Positions 12,096 to 23,784 are shown, counted from the first letter of the stretch. The stretch is DNA of 64,000 bases from Rhexocercosporidium sp. MPI-PUGE-AT-0058 (GCA_020746875.1 JAGTJL010000006.1:2542001-2606000), one strand, 5' to 3'. Notes: generated from the letters alone by a model not told the origin. A program made the numbers and translations.

Positions 12096-12491
12096 GTGGG
12101 GAGTAAAATGTCGAACTCGTGGTCGGTCTGGGTTATTCCTAATCCTGCTGTGATAAATGTATATTGGTTTGCAGAAATGCTGCTTGCTTGATAGTGAATG
12201 GGAAGATATCTTTGAAGGGTACTTGAAAATTGAGAATATTCTTGAGGGTGTTTTGAATGGGACTCGTCGCAGAAGGCGCGACCACATGTAATCTTACTTC
12301 TTTCCCGTTTTTGATCAAACTTTACCCTTGTCATCAAGCACCGCTTCGAGAGCAAAGAAATCAGATTCAAAGTTTTCTCAATTATAGAGTCTTTCTAAAA
12401 GCCCTTCCAAGTCAAAATCCAGATGCCATCGAATGTTTCTCGAAAACGAACCCAACCGCCTATCAACACAATTTCCCAAATCCAGATATCA
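12096..12491. other. intergenic; upstream of the Zn2Cys6 gene
   Basis: About 400 bases between the stop of the acidic-protein gene and the start of the transcription factor on the same strand. It would hold the promoter and leader of the regulator. An open frame continues upstream of the chosen start to an ATG at 12287, but its residues look non-coding. Confidence 0.4.
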
Positions 12492-13007
12492 TCAATTCTC
12501 ACCCTGCGGTGGCTGCGGACTTGGACTCATGCTCCTGATCATCCGTCGGACATCCTCTTTTGAATCATCTTGTTCTTCCTGTCCATTATTCTCCCCTTCC
12601 TCATGCTCCGTTGCATGTTCACCCTCACGCTCAACGCTCTCAATTGCGCCGTCTCCAGGCTCCGCGCCATGCTCTGTAGACTCCTTGTCCTTCAGGTAGA
12701 TGTGCATCTTAAAAGCATCCTCGCGTTCCTTTTCTCTTTCATCACAGGCTTCGTCGTGGACTTCCTCATCTTCGAAATCATCGTCAGCTGGGAATGTTGG
12801 AGGATCGAACACCTCCTCCTCTACATCCTCGAAGTCATCGTCCCATGTATCGACATCGCCGGGTGCAGGGGTCGATTCGACGCCAATGCTTAACGTTGAA
12901 CTATCTGTAGGATGTGTTGCGCGGGTGTCTGTAGTTGAAGCTTTACCGTGAGATCGTTCGTAGCTATAACCTTGGCCGTTAGGGGCATCGCTGGAGGTTG
13001 ATGCCAT
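12492..13007 (-). CDS. small acidic protein of unknown function
   Basis: 171 residues from ATG 13007 (MASTSSDAPNGQG...); an in-frame ATG at 13133 would add 42 unremarkable residues. Strongly acidic clusters occupy the middle (DTWDDDFEDVEEEVFDPP, then ADDDFEDEEVHDE). A short Lys/His-containing segment with FKMHIYLKDKES follows, then more Glu. The tail MIRSMSPSPQPPQ is Ser/Pro-rich. No catalytic or DNA-binding motif is visible. Such composition occurs in histone chaperones and nuclear scaffold proteins, but I do not recognise a family. It is read in the same direction as the Zn2Cys6 gene, about 400 bases upstream. Confidence 0.6.
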   Translation of the reverse strand: MASTSSDAPNGQGYSYERSHGKASTTDTRATHPTDSSTLSIGVESTPAPGDVDTWDDDFEDVEEEVFDPPTFPADDDFEDEEVHDEACDEREKEREDAFKMHIYLKDKESTEHGAEPGDGAIESVEREGEHATEHEEGENNGQEEQDDSKEDVRRMIRSMSPSPQPPQGEN

Positions 13008-16000
13008 GGTCGCGTTTTGCTGAGTTGGTGGGTTGGAGGAATGTGAGCGGCGTGGCAGAAAAATTTCTATTAAGGACTCATTGTTACCACAGACATTTGA
13101 GCTAGGTGGGTCGTGAGGCTCCTCCACATTCATTCGCAGCCTGCTGTGAATCGGGGAGAATTGGAAAACAGAGTGCTACGAGCCAATATTGGCTAGTATA
13201 TAGGGATGCCTTTGTCTGCACGACATAGCGAGATGGAATCCCGCAGATGCGGGCGGGCATTGGTTCTTTGTGGGTTAAGCATGATGCACCTCCACAGCAT
13301 GATCTAAAATGGGTATTTACTTTGCCTCGCTTATTGCTTGGCGTCTGGAAAGCACAAAAATTCGATCCCAAGATAGAAATGAAGGTTACGGCCAGGACGT
13401 TTTACGTTTGGATGATGGAACCGGTATCAGTATGATAATTGGACGAGAAGCGGTGCCAACATAGGGGTGCTGCTCAGGACCTAAAAGCCCATCCATACGA
13501 AGTCAACAAACCTCTGTTCCCCCTCCGCGGTTCCCTAGACCTGCAAATTGCTGATACAGCATTTTATTCGGACTTGCTAAACGGTTAAATGGCATTAGCA
13601 TCGATCTAAGATGTTTGCATTACCACGTGATGGCTTGCATGTTTGCTCATGTTTGTCTTGTTTGTTGACGTCGGCGACCCCCCGGCCCGGCGTAATCACC
13701 TCGCTGTGGCCAATCAGAAAGCTCGATCGATTTCACGATAACTTCGCTTTAGCGAGGAGAAGCGCTAATCCAGAAACAATCTAGGCGGTGATTGCGTTTT
13801 TCTTCACTCTCCGCGGAGTACTTAAGAAAAGGTTCTCTCCTCTCCACTCAACCTTTGCTCCTCAATCCCAACTCCCAGACGCGTCAACCTCGACTTCATC
13901 ACACGTTCTCCATCTCTTTGATAACTCCCCCTTCTACTAATGCCCTCTATCATCTCTCTTTTTCATTCCTTCCCATTTTCACCTCCTTCACCGCGCTCTA
14001 TATCACTTTTCCCATCACCTCACCTCCCGTCGACCATGCCGCGTCAACCTCAGCTATGGAGATCACCTTCCTGCACGCCTGGAAGTTGATCTCCCCCACC
14101 ACGCAGACAAAGTGAGTATACCTTTTCTTCTGAGCACGGTGGTGAGCCACGATCGCCACAAACGGCCGCCCTCCTTAGTCCGCGCTTGGGGCTACTGCAG
14201 GTTCGTGAGGAGGATCCAGCGCGAATTATATCCTCCTTTACCGCATGGCGTAATAAAAGGCTTTCGTGTGCGTAATTGTCACCACCGAACGAGACGCAAG
14301 GTCGCATCCCAACCTAGTGGTTGTTGGCTTTTGTGGGGAATGTTGGCTATCGATCTTTGGATCTTTCTCTTTGGGTTCGCTCATCGAGATGTTGAAATCG
14401 ATCAAAATGATCTTTCTTGATCTTCCCTTGGGCCTTCGGGCTCTTGGGTTGAGATGCATCGATCAGGGAGAGGGTGATTTTGGAATTCCTGAGCCAAAGA
14501 ACCAGTGGATGTTATTGGCGAAGTAGATTCACCCCCCTTGTGTCTCAGCTCGAAGTCTCAATCATCTTCCTCGTTCATGAACCGGTCCGTCAGGGATAAG
14601 GAAAGCGGGGCTTCTTCTTCTGAGCGCCGGGTTCGAAAGAATTTTGAGACTTCAGAAATTGGTGCCAAGAGATACTTTGACAGAAACCCTGCTAACGAGA
14701 GCATACCAGGTTGACCGGACAGCCTCATCAGCGCAAATATTCTTCTTCTTGTGGAGTTGGACATTGCGATGGTGCAGTGAGAGCAATCAGCCTTTTCCCG
14801 ATACCGACTTCTCTTCCGTAGAGGTCGGCGACGGAGTTGGGCGACATTCATTCAATCCTTACCCTCCTTTTCTGCCACCTCTTCTTTTCTCTATTGCCTA
14901 ATATCTGCCTTCTACTGCCTATGAGATTGGAGCAAATTCATTCCTCAAATTGAAACTTTATCCACACATACTGTGCTTCTCGTAAACTTCGCAAAGTGAC
15001 TGTTGAAGCGAGTACTAGATGGCCTTCCATCTACCATATAAACATCCAAAACACTCACAAATGAAATACCCAGGCCTGCCAAACGCTACCGAGGGAATTG
15101 ACCGTTATCCCATGGCTTCACTCATGACTCTTGAAAGAGCAACTAAAGGTAGTACCCTCGCATTCCGTGTCTCTGTCACTATCTAAGGAGAAATCCAGGT
15201 CCCGAGCTGGCAGAACTGCAGAAAATATCTTGGCCAGCCAGAGCAATCCAGATCTTTTCGCATTGAATGCATGGCCAACCACGCCTTCAATAGCGCAACA
15301 GATGCGTTGACAGAACCCTACGCCATACCGCAGACTCTCTACAGCCTTCCCAGGTACCCAATGTCTCCTCAATCATCGTCGTCAAGCTAGCTGGTGGCAT
15401 GCACCAAGCAAGCCTCTTCCGGCAGCCCATTGACAAGAAGTTTTTGATTGCCCACAGCTTCAATGAACTTCGCGAACTTCTCATCCAGGAGCCAGAACTG
15501 GATTTCAAGACCGAGGTAGTTCACACAGGTGGAAATCAAAAGCCGATGCACGCAGAATCTAGGTACAATCCTGCCCTCCTACATCACACTAACACTTTTC
15601 TGACCATCCCCGGAGAGCTAGGAACCTATACTTCTCTATACCTCGACATCGACGAGCACGGTTAGAGTTACCAAACTCAACCATTGTATCCCTCATACAC
15701 GATCAGCCGAGAGATATGCTCTAGACAAAATACAAATCTGGGTTGAGCTAAGGATTCTGACTTGGCACAGGCTCTGTTATACCAGGGCAGGGAGATTGGA
15801 ACAGCCGTTTTACAAGTTGGCAGAACAGTCGACGAGGTTTAGGAACCGGAGACATGATTCAAGCTGCAAATTCAATATTTGCTAGCTCACGATGGGATCT
15901 TGGAAATCAGAGGAGATATTCTTAAGCCCTTGTTCCTTCCAACGGCCGACGCGAAGGTGTCCAGGATTGAGAAGCCTTAGGGGGTTGGAACAATCATTGA

Positions 16001-16626
16001 GTGAGAACACACGGCACCATTGTGACCAAGAAACAGAAAGCAGCAGCAAGGCGTGGAAGGATACTGTCCGTGAAACTTGGAGAGACTGGAATACGCCCTG
16101 GGCGATACTATTTCGTCGAAGGGAATCCGAATCTAGTACCATCTCCAATTAGAGGCAATAGGGCCAGATTAGGCAGTGAGGGGATTTGGTGAACGATTCT
16201 GGGGACAGAGCCTCGAACAGGAAGGGTTGGTAACGACGATTTGACGATGGTAGTCAAAGGCGGGTATTTGCCAGGGGCGCCAAAAGAGCAGAATCACGAC
16301 AGGCAAACACTTGATTAGTCATCATTCACATGAAAACGCACGCGACACCCTCTTCCTCAGACTTCCTCTTCAACCAGGCAAAAGTCTTCGAATATCCCCA
16401 TTCCCCCTCACAATGACAGACGTAATGATATACCCCCTGGAAATAGAGACGTCACTCAAAAGATACAACGCAATTGACTGGCCAGGAGTCATCGGAGTCG
16501 ATGTGAGGAATCCGGCGACGTCATGCAGCTGTTGCGTAAGAGATAAAACCCCCTCCATCCCACGAGCATGCAGGATCAGTTCTTCTCAATACAATATCTT
16601 GACCGCCCTCTTGTCACGATTCAAAT
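13008..16626. other. long region without a resolved gene
   Basis: About 3.6 kb. Several short stretches look coding-like in changing frames, for example an ATG at 14056 followed by a GTGAGT donor at 14112, and 15061-15665, listed separately. No continuous gene could be assembled. It may hold a short multi-intron gene, a non-coding transcript or decayed sequence. Confidence 0.35.
15061..15665 (+). pseudogene. possible decayed or unresolved gene
   Basis: An ATG at 15061 opens a plausible exon (MKYPGLPNATEG...) ending in a GTAGTA donor. A matching acceptor after AAATCCAG would continue GPELAELQKISWPARAI, but a stop follows soon. Coding-like segments then appear in all three frames: SQSNPDLFALNAWP, ANHAFNSATDALTEP and, at 15399-15665, KKFLIAHSFNELRELLIQEP. 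This pattern of frame hopping and stops suggests a relic, though several short introns could also explain it. No family is recognised. Confidence 0.25.
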
Positions 16627-17889
16627 ATGCCTACAGCAATTGTCACCGGAGCGACGGGTATTCTAGGAAGGGAGATAGTTTCCAGCCTTGGGAAAGACCC
16701 GAAATGGACAAAGATCCATGCTCTTTCACGAAGTCAGAAAGATGAATATCCTGCTACTGTGCAGCATGCACACATTGACCTGACATCCAGCGCACAAGAG
16801 CTTGCAAGGCAACTCGAGGGCCAGAACGTGGAAGGAGAATACCTGTTCTTCACAGCGTACCTAGCCAAGGACTCCGAGAAAGAAGCGTCCGACGTCAACG
16901 GTCCGCACCCTCTCCTCCTCCTCAATTCCTGCGAAAACTAACAAACACCCCCAGGCGCTATGCTACAGAACTTCCTCTCAGCTCTCGCCCTCACCGGCGC
17001 CTCCAAGAAGCTAAAGCGCGTCCTCCTCACCACAGGCGCAAAACAATACGGCGTCCATCTTGGCCCCGTCAAATGCCCCATGCAAGAAGACGACCCCTGG
17101 ATCGAAGGCAAGGGCCGCCCTCCGAACTTCTACTATACGCAACAGCGTATCTTGCACTCCGCTGCAGAGAAGGAGGGGTGGGAGTGGGTGGTCACGTATC
17201 CGAACGACGTGATCGGTGTCGCGCGGGGTAATTTCATGAATCTGAGCACCTCTCTTGGAATTTATGCTGCAGTGAGTAAAGAGCTGAATAACGGGGAGTT
17301 AGAATTCCCCGGCTCAGAGACATTCTACAATATGTTTGATTGCTTTACATATTCTCGACTTCATGCTGCATTTAATCTCTGGGCTGCGCTGGAGCCGGGG
17401 TGTCGGAATCAGGCTTTTAATGTGGTGAATGGGGATGCGGAGACGTGGGCAAACTTGTGGCCGAAGGTGGCGAGGAGGTTTGGGTGTAAGGTGCCTGCGA
17501 CGCAGTTTGAGAGAGAGACTCCGGATGCGAGTGAGATGAAGCTCGCGGAAGCGCCGCCGTTTGAGGACTTGGCTGCTGTGACAGGAATGAAGGGAAAGAT
17601 TCCGCAGGGAAAAGTTTCCCAGCGGATTGATCTGGTGAGGTGGAGTCAGAAGAAGGAGGTGAAGGATGCGTGGGCTAAGATTGCGGAGAGGGAGGGTGTT
17701 GAGAAGGATGCATTGGAGAAGGCTACTTGGGGATTCTTGGGGTTCGTGCTTGGGAGGGACTACAATATCGTTATCAGCATGTCGAAGGCTAGGAAATTTG
17801 GTTGGACTGGGTATATTGATACCTGGGAGTCTTTCGAAGAGACTTTTGACGAGTTGGAGAAGGAGAAGGTTATACCTACAGCCAAGTAG
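16627..17889 (+). CDS. PRISE-like short-chain dehydrogenase/reductase
   Basis: Exons 16627-16900 and 16955-17889 give 402 residues. The intron has a non-standard GTCCGC donor but a good CTAAC branch and CCCCAG acceptor, and it restores DVNG-AMLQNFL in frame. The N-terminus carries a Rossmann nucleotide-binding loop (IVTGATGILGREI). Further on are TGAKQYGVH and NFYYTQQRIL, matching the Lys and Tyr motif regions of the progesterone 5-beta-reductase/iridoid synthase-like (PRISE, SDR75) family. These enzymes reduce conjugated enones with NADPH. Fungal members are often annotated as NAD-dependent epimerases. The true substrate cannot be told from sequence. No biosynthetic cluster genes flank it. 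Confidence 0.88.
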
Positions 17890-18713
17890 CTTGATCAAAA
17901 TTTTGATTTATACATGGAAAAGCTGGCGTGGCATTAAATAAAAAAGTTCATCACAATTTATGATATTTCGCATTTTGTTTGGCATTATGAAGCTGGCCTC
18001 CCTGTTCCCCCGCATCTGCTTCCCTTTCCTCTCTTACACAACGATAATCAGGGCAAACTAAGCTTGATATATGCAGTTATGTAATACTATATTTTTAAAC
18101 TTGAAAGCTATGCGTACTTGATTTTAGAAACCAGATGAGTAACTCTATATAAGGGCTTCTTTTTAACCGTCTCCTCTTTTATTTTCTTCTTATATATTGT
18201 TATGGGTCCACATTCAAGCTTTAGTGGGGCGATAAAAGCAGTAGTTACTCACATCGTAGACTAAAACGAAACCAACGAAAGGGAAATTTAATCTTAAGTT
18301 TATGTATATTTTGATGTTTGCATGGCGAGATGCTGCCACGAGACTAAAGTAGATCTGGTGTACTTTAACCACAAACCAGAAAAACAAGGTGTCTATTGAT
18401 ATGTTTTTACACGATGGTGTGCAAGGAATGGAAAAGAATTTTCCATATTTTCTATTTCAATGACAGGGATTGTTATTGGTAGTAATGGAATGAATCTATT
18501 CACCTGTACGGAGGTCCCAAGATAGTGGCGTACCCATGACTTTTTGCCGGGACCTCCATAGATTTTTTCACATGAAAATGTTGTCATTTAGTACTTTTCA
18601 AAACATGAGACGTTCTTGATTTATTGACTCGAACAAGTAATGAGAGGAATGTTAGATGGTTAGAGCAAAAACGCTAATTGTCTTATCATAATCCTGATAA
18701 GTCGAAGTCCCAT
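17890..18713. other. AT-rich intergenic region
   Basis: About 0.8 kb of A/T-rich sequence, clearly richer than its surroundings, between convergent genes. It holds no open frame of note. The composition could reflect 3' UTRs or repeat-induced mutation of a lost element; there is no internal repeat to decide. Confidence 0.4.
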
Positions 18714-19666
18714 TTATGCATCTGTGTTCGCCCCCACGAAAACAACAAGGACAGCAGCATACGCAGCCGTCACACTCAAAATATCAAACATCTTCTCCAG
18801 CACCACAGCAGCCAAGATCCCAAAAATCAGCACACTAACACTCGTAATGATTAGGCTCAAAATGGTCCCTGGGTGCAACACCATGATATGCATTGGTCCA
18901 ACGAGCAATGCTCCGCCAATAAAGGCCATGAGGAAGCGGGACAAGAAACGCTTGAACGCATCAGTTCTATTCAGAAATTTTCGGCTCCTCCAAAAGAGCG
19001 TCCGCGCTGTCGAGCGATTCGGACTTGGGTGTGCTCGCACCCAGCTAAGGTGGTTTGTTAGATCTTCTGACCAAGTATTTGGAGCTCCTCTGTCGGAGTC
19101 TATCTTCTCAAGGCACTGTCGTAAAAGAACTCTCCCGAAACTTGCGTCGGTAGTGATTATGAAAGGATTGTTCTTTGCTCCTTTGAGGGCGCAGTCGCGG
19201 ATGTACTCGTGATCTTTGAGTGCTTGCACTGTTTAATAAGAATCGTTTATCAGTCAGCTGGCACAGTTACGTGTTGACATTAATGAAATGCGAAAGACCA
19301 GGCATCTTCCTATCTCTGGTTAATGAACCAAAAAAGAGTTTTTAGCTTATCATAAGCACTAATCGTCGAGCCGTTTAATTGCGGTTCCCTCCGCACTTGA
19401 TACTTGAAAGCCATTGCCTCCAGCACCAAATCACGCTGTAGACGATGTAGAGCAACACGATGAAGACATGCCAGGTTTACAGTCGTAGCGTCCGGCCTCG
19501 CCTGCACAACACTGCCGCTGTACAAGCTATGCAAGATCGCTTCAAAGTCGCCTCCAGGCATTGTTTCGAGGGGTCTGTCGGGGCTCGAGCTAGGTAGACT
19601 CAGGATCCAAAAGTGGTAGCATGCTTCCGTTAGACGTTTTTGGAGTCGCCGAAATAGTGAAGCCAT
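18714..19666 (-). CDS. DUF6594-type membrane protein, gene structure damaged or unresolved
   Basis: The C-terminal exon (18714 to about 19228) encodes QALKDHEYIRDCA..., then two or three membrane spans (FLMAFIGGALLVGPMHIMVL, ILSLIITSVSVLIFGIL, TAAYAAVLVVFVG). The TAAYAAVLVVF ending is a hallmark of the fungal DUF6594 family. An upstream exon (19310-19666) supplies the preceding part (NLACLHRVALHRLQRDLV). Between them a TTAAACAG acceptor is clear, but no GT donor of the right phase precedes the TAG stop at 19310-19312. A homopolymer CTTTTTT lies just there, so a one-base indel, real or from sequencing, could have broken the frame. A further frame at 19630-19854 may be another exon. Family function is unknown. 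Confidence 0.6.
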
Positions 19667-20358
19667 TCGCGCTTAGTGTGAGACGGTGTAACCTGATCCC
19701 TGATTAAGCGTGGTAGGAGGATAAATGCGCGGTCTCTCCAGCTTTCCCCGTCCTGCTCTGTTAGGTCTCGCTTTGGACTCTCGTACAGAACTTCTTTAAG
19801 ATACGATTTGTTAGGCTGATGTTCTTGTAATAGTAAGTTGAAGTTCTGACACAAGGTGAGGGGGAGAGCCCTAGAGAGGAGGTCCTGATGTCTAACTTAC
19901 CTGCCTTTTTCATTCAGCCGCACGAGGCTTGTAGGTGCTGTCTCATTCAGTGGCTGTTGATAGGTGAGCTCACCACGTATCGAAACACCACTTCAGTCAC
20001 TTTCTATGTTAGTCTCCTCAATAAATTGCTAGCAGCGACTGAATCAGAAGGTGGTCGATTTCTCAAGTATTTGTTTGGATTCAGCCAGCATGACGCTTGA
20101 CAATACCACGTTACCTTTTTCTGTCAGCTAAAAACAACTCCTGCGACGAAAATGCGGGTGAATTCTGGTGTTTCGTGGTTTGCAAGGGGTGAGATGGCCA
20201 GTACATATATACATACGTCTATGCATACGTATAAAGGCTAGAGTGAGGGGTTCTGTTGCCTGATTAAGCGAGTGCTGCTGGGTGGAGCTATGTCCGTCCA
20301 AAGAATGCTTTCTCCCCTACTCCTCTTCCTTCATCGCGAGCGCGGTTTGTACACACAC
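19667..20358. other. intergenic or possible upstream exon of the DUF6594 gene
   Basis: A minus-strand frame at 19630-19854 is preceded by a CTCTCTAG acceptor-like site and reads LCQNFNLLLQEHQPNKS onward. It may belong to the DUF6594 gene, but the joint is not resolved. The remainder up to 20358 shows no gene. Confidence 0.3.
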
Positions 20359-21475
20359 TCAGTTGCTCTCCTTAACAATCTGCTCCAACGCCTTAACATA
20401 ATCTCCCACCTCCTGCGCCCCCTGAAGCGTAATATCCCTCCTCCTCCCCTCCACAACCACAAACGGCACACTATCAACCCCATTGCCCGCTTGCTCTCTA
20501 ATCTTCCCCTTCGTCTCCTGCAACCCCTCATGCTCATCCCCAATAAGGGTCTCAGCAGCCTTCTCATCAATCCCCGCCTCCTTGCAAGCAGCCATCAACG
20601 TCTCCTTGCTGCTCGGATGCTTCTCCTCCTCAAAGTACTGCCGGTAGAGAGAGTTGATCAGCGCGTTGGCTACCACTGGCCCTTTGCTTTCTTGGAAGTG
20701 CTGGATTATGCGGTGGGCGGACAGGGTGTTGGCTACGGTGCCGCCGAATTTGTAGGCGATTCCTGCGGAGGCGCCATACGCTGACATCAGGGTCGTGTAC
20801 ATCTTCATCTTGTCTTCAGAGTCGCCATACCTAGTGTATTTTGTTGGTATGAGTTATACAGAAGATGAGGAAGACTTACTTGGACTTCTTGTACCATTCA
20901 TATTTATCTTCTCCTTCGACGCTCGCTTCGGGATAGAGCTGGTAGGGGTGGAAGACGACCGTGAAGTTGACTTTGGAGGAGGCATCTGTAGCACGGACGA
21001 GACGGAGAGCTGGGAGTTCTGGGTTAGCTCATCATGAATTCCTAGCGTCTACCAAACGTCGCTAGTATATGCGTCCATCATAGAAGGGGAAGTCCTTCAG
21101 TCTAGAGGCAGTGAAATCACGTGAAATGCGTAATCACATGACTCGTCCTCAAATGGAGTTCAATCTCCATCTTCAGGCAAACAAATAGACAAGAAAATTC
21201 TTCGCATACCTTCATCAAGTCTATGTAACGTTCCCTCGATTAGCAAGCTCTTTTCTTCTTTTTCTTCTTTTCTTCCACACCCACATACAAATCTGAACAA
21301 AATCAATAGCCTACCTTTTCTTGGCCAAATAGGTCCCTGTCTCAATCAGCCAATGCACGTCCACATTATAAAGTACCGTATGCGGTGAATAAGCAGGTTA
21401 GAGGTTAGACAGAACAGAGACTTGCTTACAGGGGCAGATGGTATCCAGCGTGAAGTTCACCGTCGAATCGTACAT
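20359..21475 (-). CDS. DsbA/FrnE-like thioredoxin-fold oxidoreductase with an 11-base microexon
   Basis: Five exons: 21430-21475, 21315-21336 (22 bases), 21210-21220 (11 bases), 20880-21009 and 20359-20830. They sum to 681 bases (226 residues). Joining yields MYDSTVNFTLDTICPWTYLAKKRLDEALRLVRAT..., a DSBA-family N-terminus; the microexon supplies RLDE and sits behind a GCTAATC branch and ACATAG acceptor, with a GTATGC donor. Later come VFHPYQLYP, an all-helical insert with AYGASAGIAYKFGG and SLYRQYFEEEKHPSS, and VDSVPFVVV with the cis-Pro loop. The active site reads Cys-Pro-Trp-Thr, so only one of the usual two cysteines is present. The family includes FrnE-like dithiol-disulfide isomerases and 2-hydroxychromene-2-carboxylate isomerase relatives. 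Its substrate is unknown. Confidence 0.9.
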
Positions 21476-22846
21476 GGCTGCCGTGGTGTTGGTGTGTCGG
21501 GTGTCGTGAGAGGGAAAGGGAATACGAGGTTGACCCTGGAGCCGAGGGTGTGAGTGGTGAGATGTGGCGATCAAGTGACTCGGTGGCTGGGCGACCACTG
21601 AACAGTTTCCTATTTCGATAAATGGTGCTTACGAAGAGGGGAACGGATGGTGGATGGAATGAAAGAGAAAACTTCAGACGGACAATGAAAGATGTTGTGA
21701 AAGCGAAAATTACAGAACCACTAGAAGTAGTAGAGTGAACTGATGAGGAGTTGTGCCAACCTCATGCCACCTTCCTCCTTCCCCTCCACTCATCCTCGTC
21801 CTCCATTACCCCGCGGTTGGCTGGAGATCTTGTGTGGCGTCGATTTGTCATCGGTTTATGATTGGTCGAATGATGAACTGAGTGGAATCCCGGCCACACA
21901 CGACCAATTCTCCGTTCAAGCCACAATGATGTAGTTTGTTCGTGTCGCTACGGGTCGTCTCTCGGTGGAGAACGGATACCATCACGTCGGGGGAAGTTTC
22001 TTCTTCCCTTCTCTTTACTGTACGAGTAGACTCGCTTCTCAAAATAACTGCACAATGTAACACTATCCTCGAAGCGAATACTTTTTCTTTGTCTTGGTAC
22101 CGCCGTACGAACATCACGCCCTGCCTCTCGTATGCTAAACCCGGTCGCAATATATTGCTCGCACACGATGACCGACTTTGAGATCCCGACCCAGGAAACC
22201 AGGCCCGGATCCATAGGAACGGTGAGTCTTGCGGCGCAATGAGGCTCTGGCGCAAAATCATACCGGACAAAATAGTGACATGCTCAAAATAGATCTTCAG
22301 GTACTCTTCCCAGCCCTACACTCTAGTTTTGCAGGCGGACCAGCCGATGGGACTTGCATTTGAGTTCTATCGCAAGTCTCTTTCTCCGAGATTCCTTTCC
22401 TCTCCCCCATCTACGACTTCGTATTCGTCGATGGGATCCCTGCTGGTGCAGCTCAGCCACACGGCCTCGGCGACCCCTTGTTTAGTTTAGTGCTCGCTTA
22501 TCCTCGCCTCCCTGTTTGTTCTTGCCTCTGCCTATCGCTCTGCCTCCCTCTGCCTTTGTCACGCTCACGCTGCCACTTGCATTGCATGACAGATTGTCAC
22601 CCATACCCATCTTTATTTCCCGTCGAAGCCGCCGATATAAAGTCGTCCCTTCCTTCCTCTCGGACTCTCATCATCACTCTAAAATCATCACTCAAAAGCT
22701 CCTCTACTACCTACCTAATCCAAACATCCTTCATCTCCCCCACTGTCGTTCACAGACCTCAGCAACAACAACAATCACTCGCTCCTAGACCCTCGTTCAA
22801 TAATCAAAACAACACTCTTGAATACCTCCTTTTGAATACAGACAAG
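21476..22846. other. intergenic between divergent genes
   Basis: About 1.4 kb between the DsbA-like gene and the wall-protein gene, which diverge. The right part has a TATA-like element and a long C/T-rich leader. Frames of up to 140 residues on either strand here lack motifs. Confidence 0.5.
22636..22642 (+). promoter_or_regulatory. TATA-like element (TATAAAG)
   Basis: A TATAAAG heptamer lies 211 bases before the ATG at 22847 and is followed by a C/T- and CAA-rich stretch typical of highly expressed fungal genes. The leader would be roughly 170 bases. Motif evidence only. Confidence 0.4.
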
Positions 22847-23784
22847 ATGATGTACTCTGCTCTCCTCCTCGCCGCTACCGCTGCCTTTGCCAGTGCGCAA
22901 GTCACCTAGTCAGTCTTCCTACCTAGCCCATCACTTCTCGATATCAACTAACCCGTAACAGTGACGATGCTACTGGAAAGTTCATCTGCCCAGCCGACAA
23001 GCCCAATGGAGCCTTTTGTGCCGGCGACTCTCTAGGCACGAATATCATCATCCGCTGCACAAACGGTGTCGGCCAGCCAGGTAACTGCAACGACAACCTT
23101 GCCGGATACTTCCCATTCGGAGTTCGATCGTCCCAGTGCTGGCAGTCATCTCCCACCAGCGGTATCGCAGCTTGCGCAAAGAATTGTATCGTTCAAGGTG
23201 GATCCGGAACCTACAATGGCACCTTCACTCTCCCCAACTGCACGCCGCTTCCTCAATCCTCGAGCTCTGCTTCAAGTTCGACAACCCCTCCAGGCTATCC
23301 TACCTACAGCCCCGAGCCAACCACAACCAAGACCTACATCAACCCTGGCCCACCTACCTACACACCTGAGCCAACAACCACGAAGACCTACATCAACCCT
23401 CACACATCTTTGAATGGTACAACTACCATTACTTCAACTGGCACCGTCACGACCACCTGCGTCACGGATGGAACGACGACGACCAGCACCCACACCTTCA
23501 CAACCACATACTGCCCACCAACAACATCTCCAAGCACCCTCTCCACCATCAAGTCCACCTACGTCCAACCCTCAGGAACAGGCAGCCCATCAGGCCACCC
23601 CAGCCCAAGTGGAAACGGCACAGTACCAACAACCACTCCTCATGGTTCTGCAACTGCTACTCCAGTCGGACCATCTGCATCCTCAACCAGCGGTCCAGTT
23701 CTTGCGAACGGGGCCATGATCAACTCTGGATCAACCGGTGCAGCTCTCGCTGCAGTCGGATTACTCGTCGCTTATTTCCTCTAA
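22847..23784 (+). CDS. Cys-rich GPI-anchored cell-wall/surface protein
   Basis: Exons 22847-22908 and 22962-23784 give 294 residues. The GTCAGT donor and CAACTAAC branch are good, and splicing restores QVTYDDATGKF. A signal peptide (MMYSALLLAATAAFASA) leads into a domain of about 95 residues containing some eight cysteines (ICPADKPNGAFCAGDS, IIIRCTNGVGQPGNC, SQCWQSS, AACAKNCIVQGG). A Ser/Thr/Pro-rich stalk follows with two near-perfect copies of a Y-x-PEPTTTKTYINP unit (about 23296-23400) and likely dense O-glycosylation. The end is hydrophobic (AALAAVGLLVAYFL) after small residues, a GPI-attachment signal. The product should be exported and fixed to membrane or wall. I do not recognise the Cys domain as CFEM, whose spacing differs. 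Possible roles are adhesion or wall structure. Confidence 0.85.

Noticed and set aside
12096..12287. Mitochondrial-like N-terminal extension of the Zn2Cys6 gene
   Set aside because: The 64 extra residues are Arg/Ser/Ile-rich and resemble leader sequence; a nuclear regulator starting MADPPRLSP is more likely.
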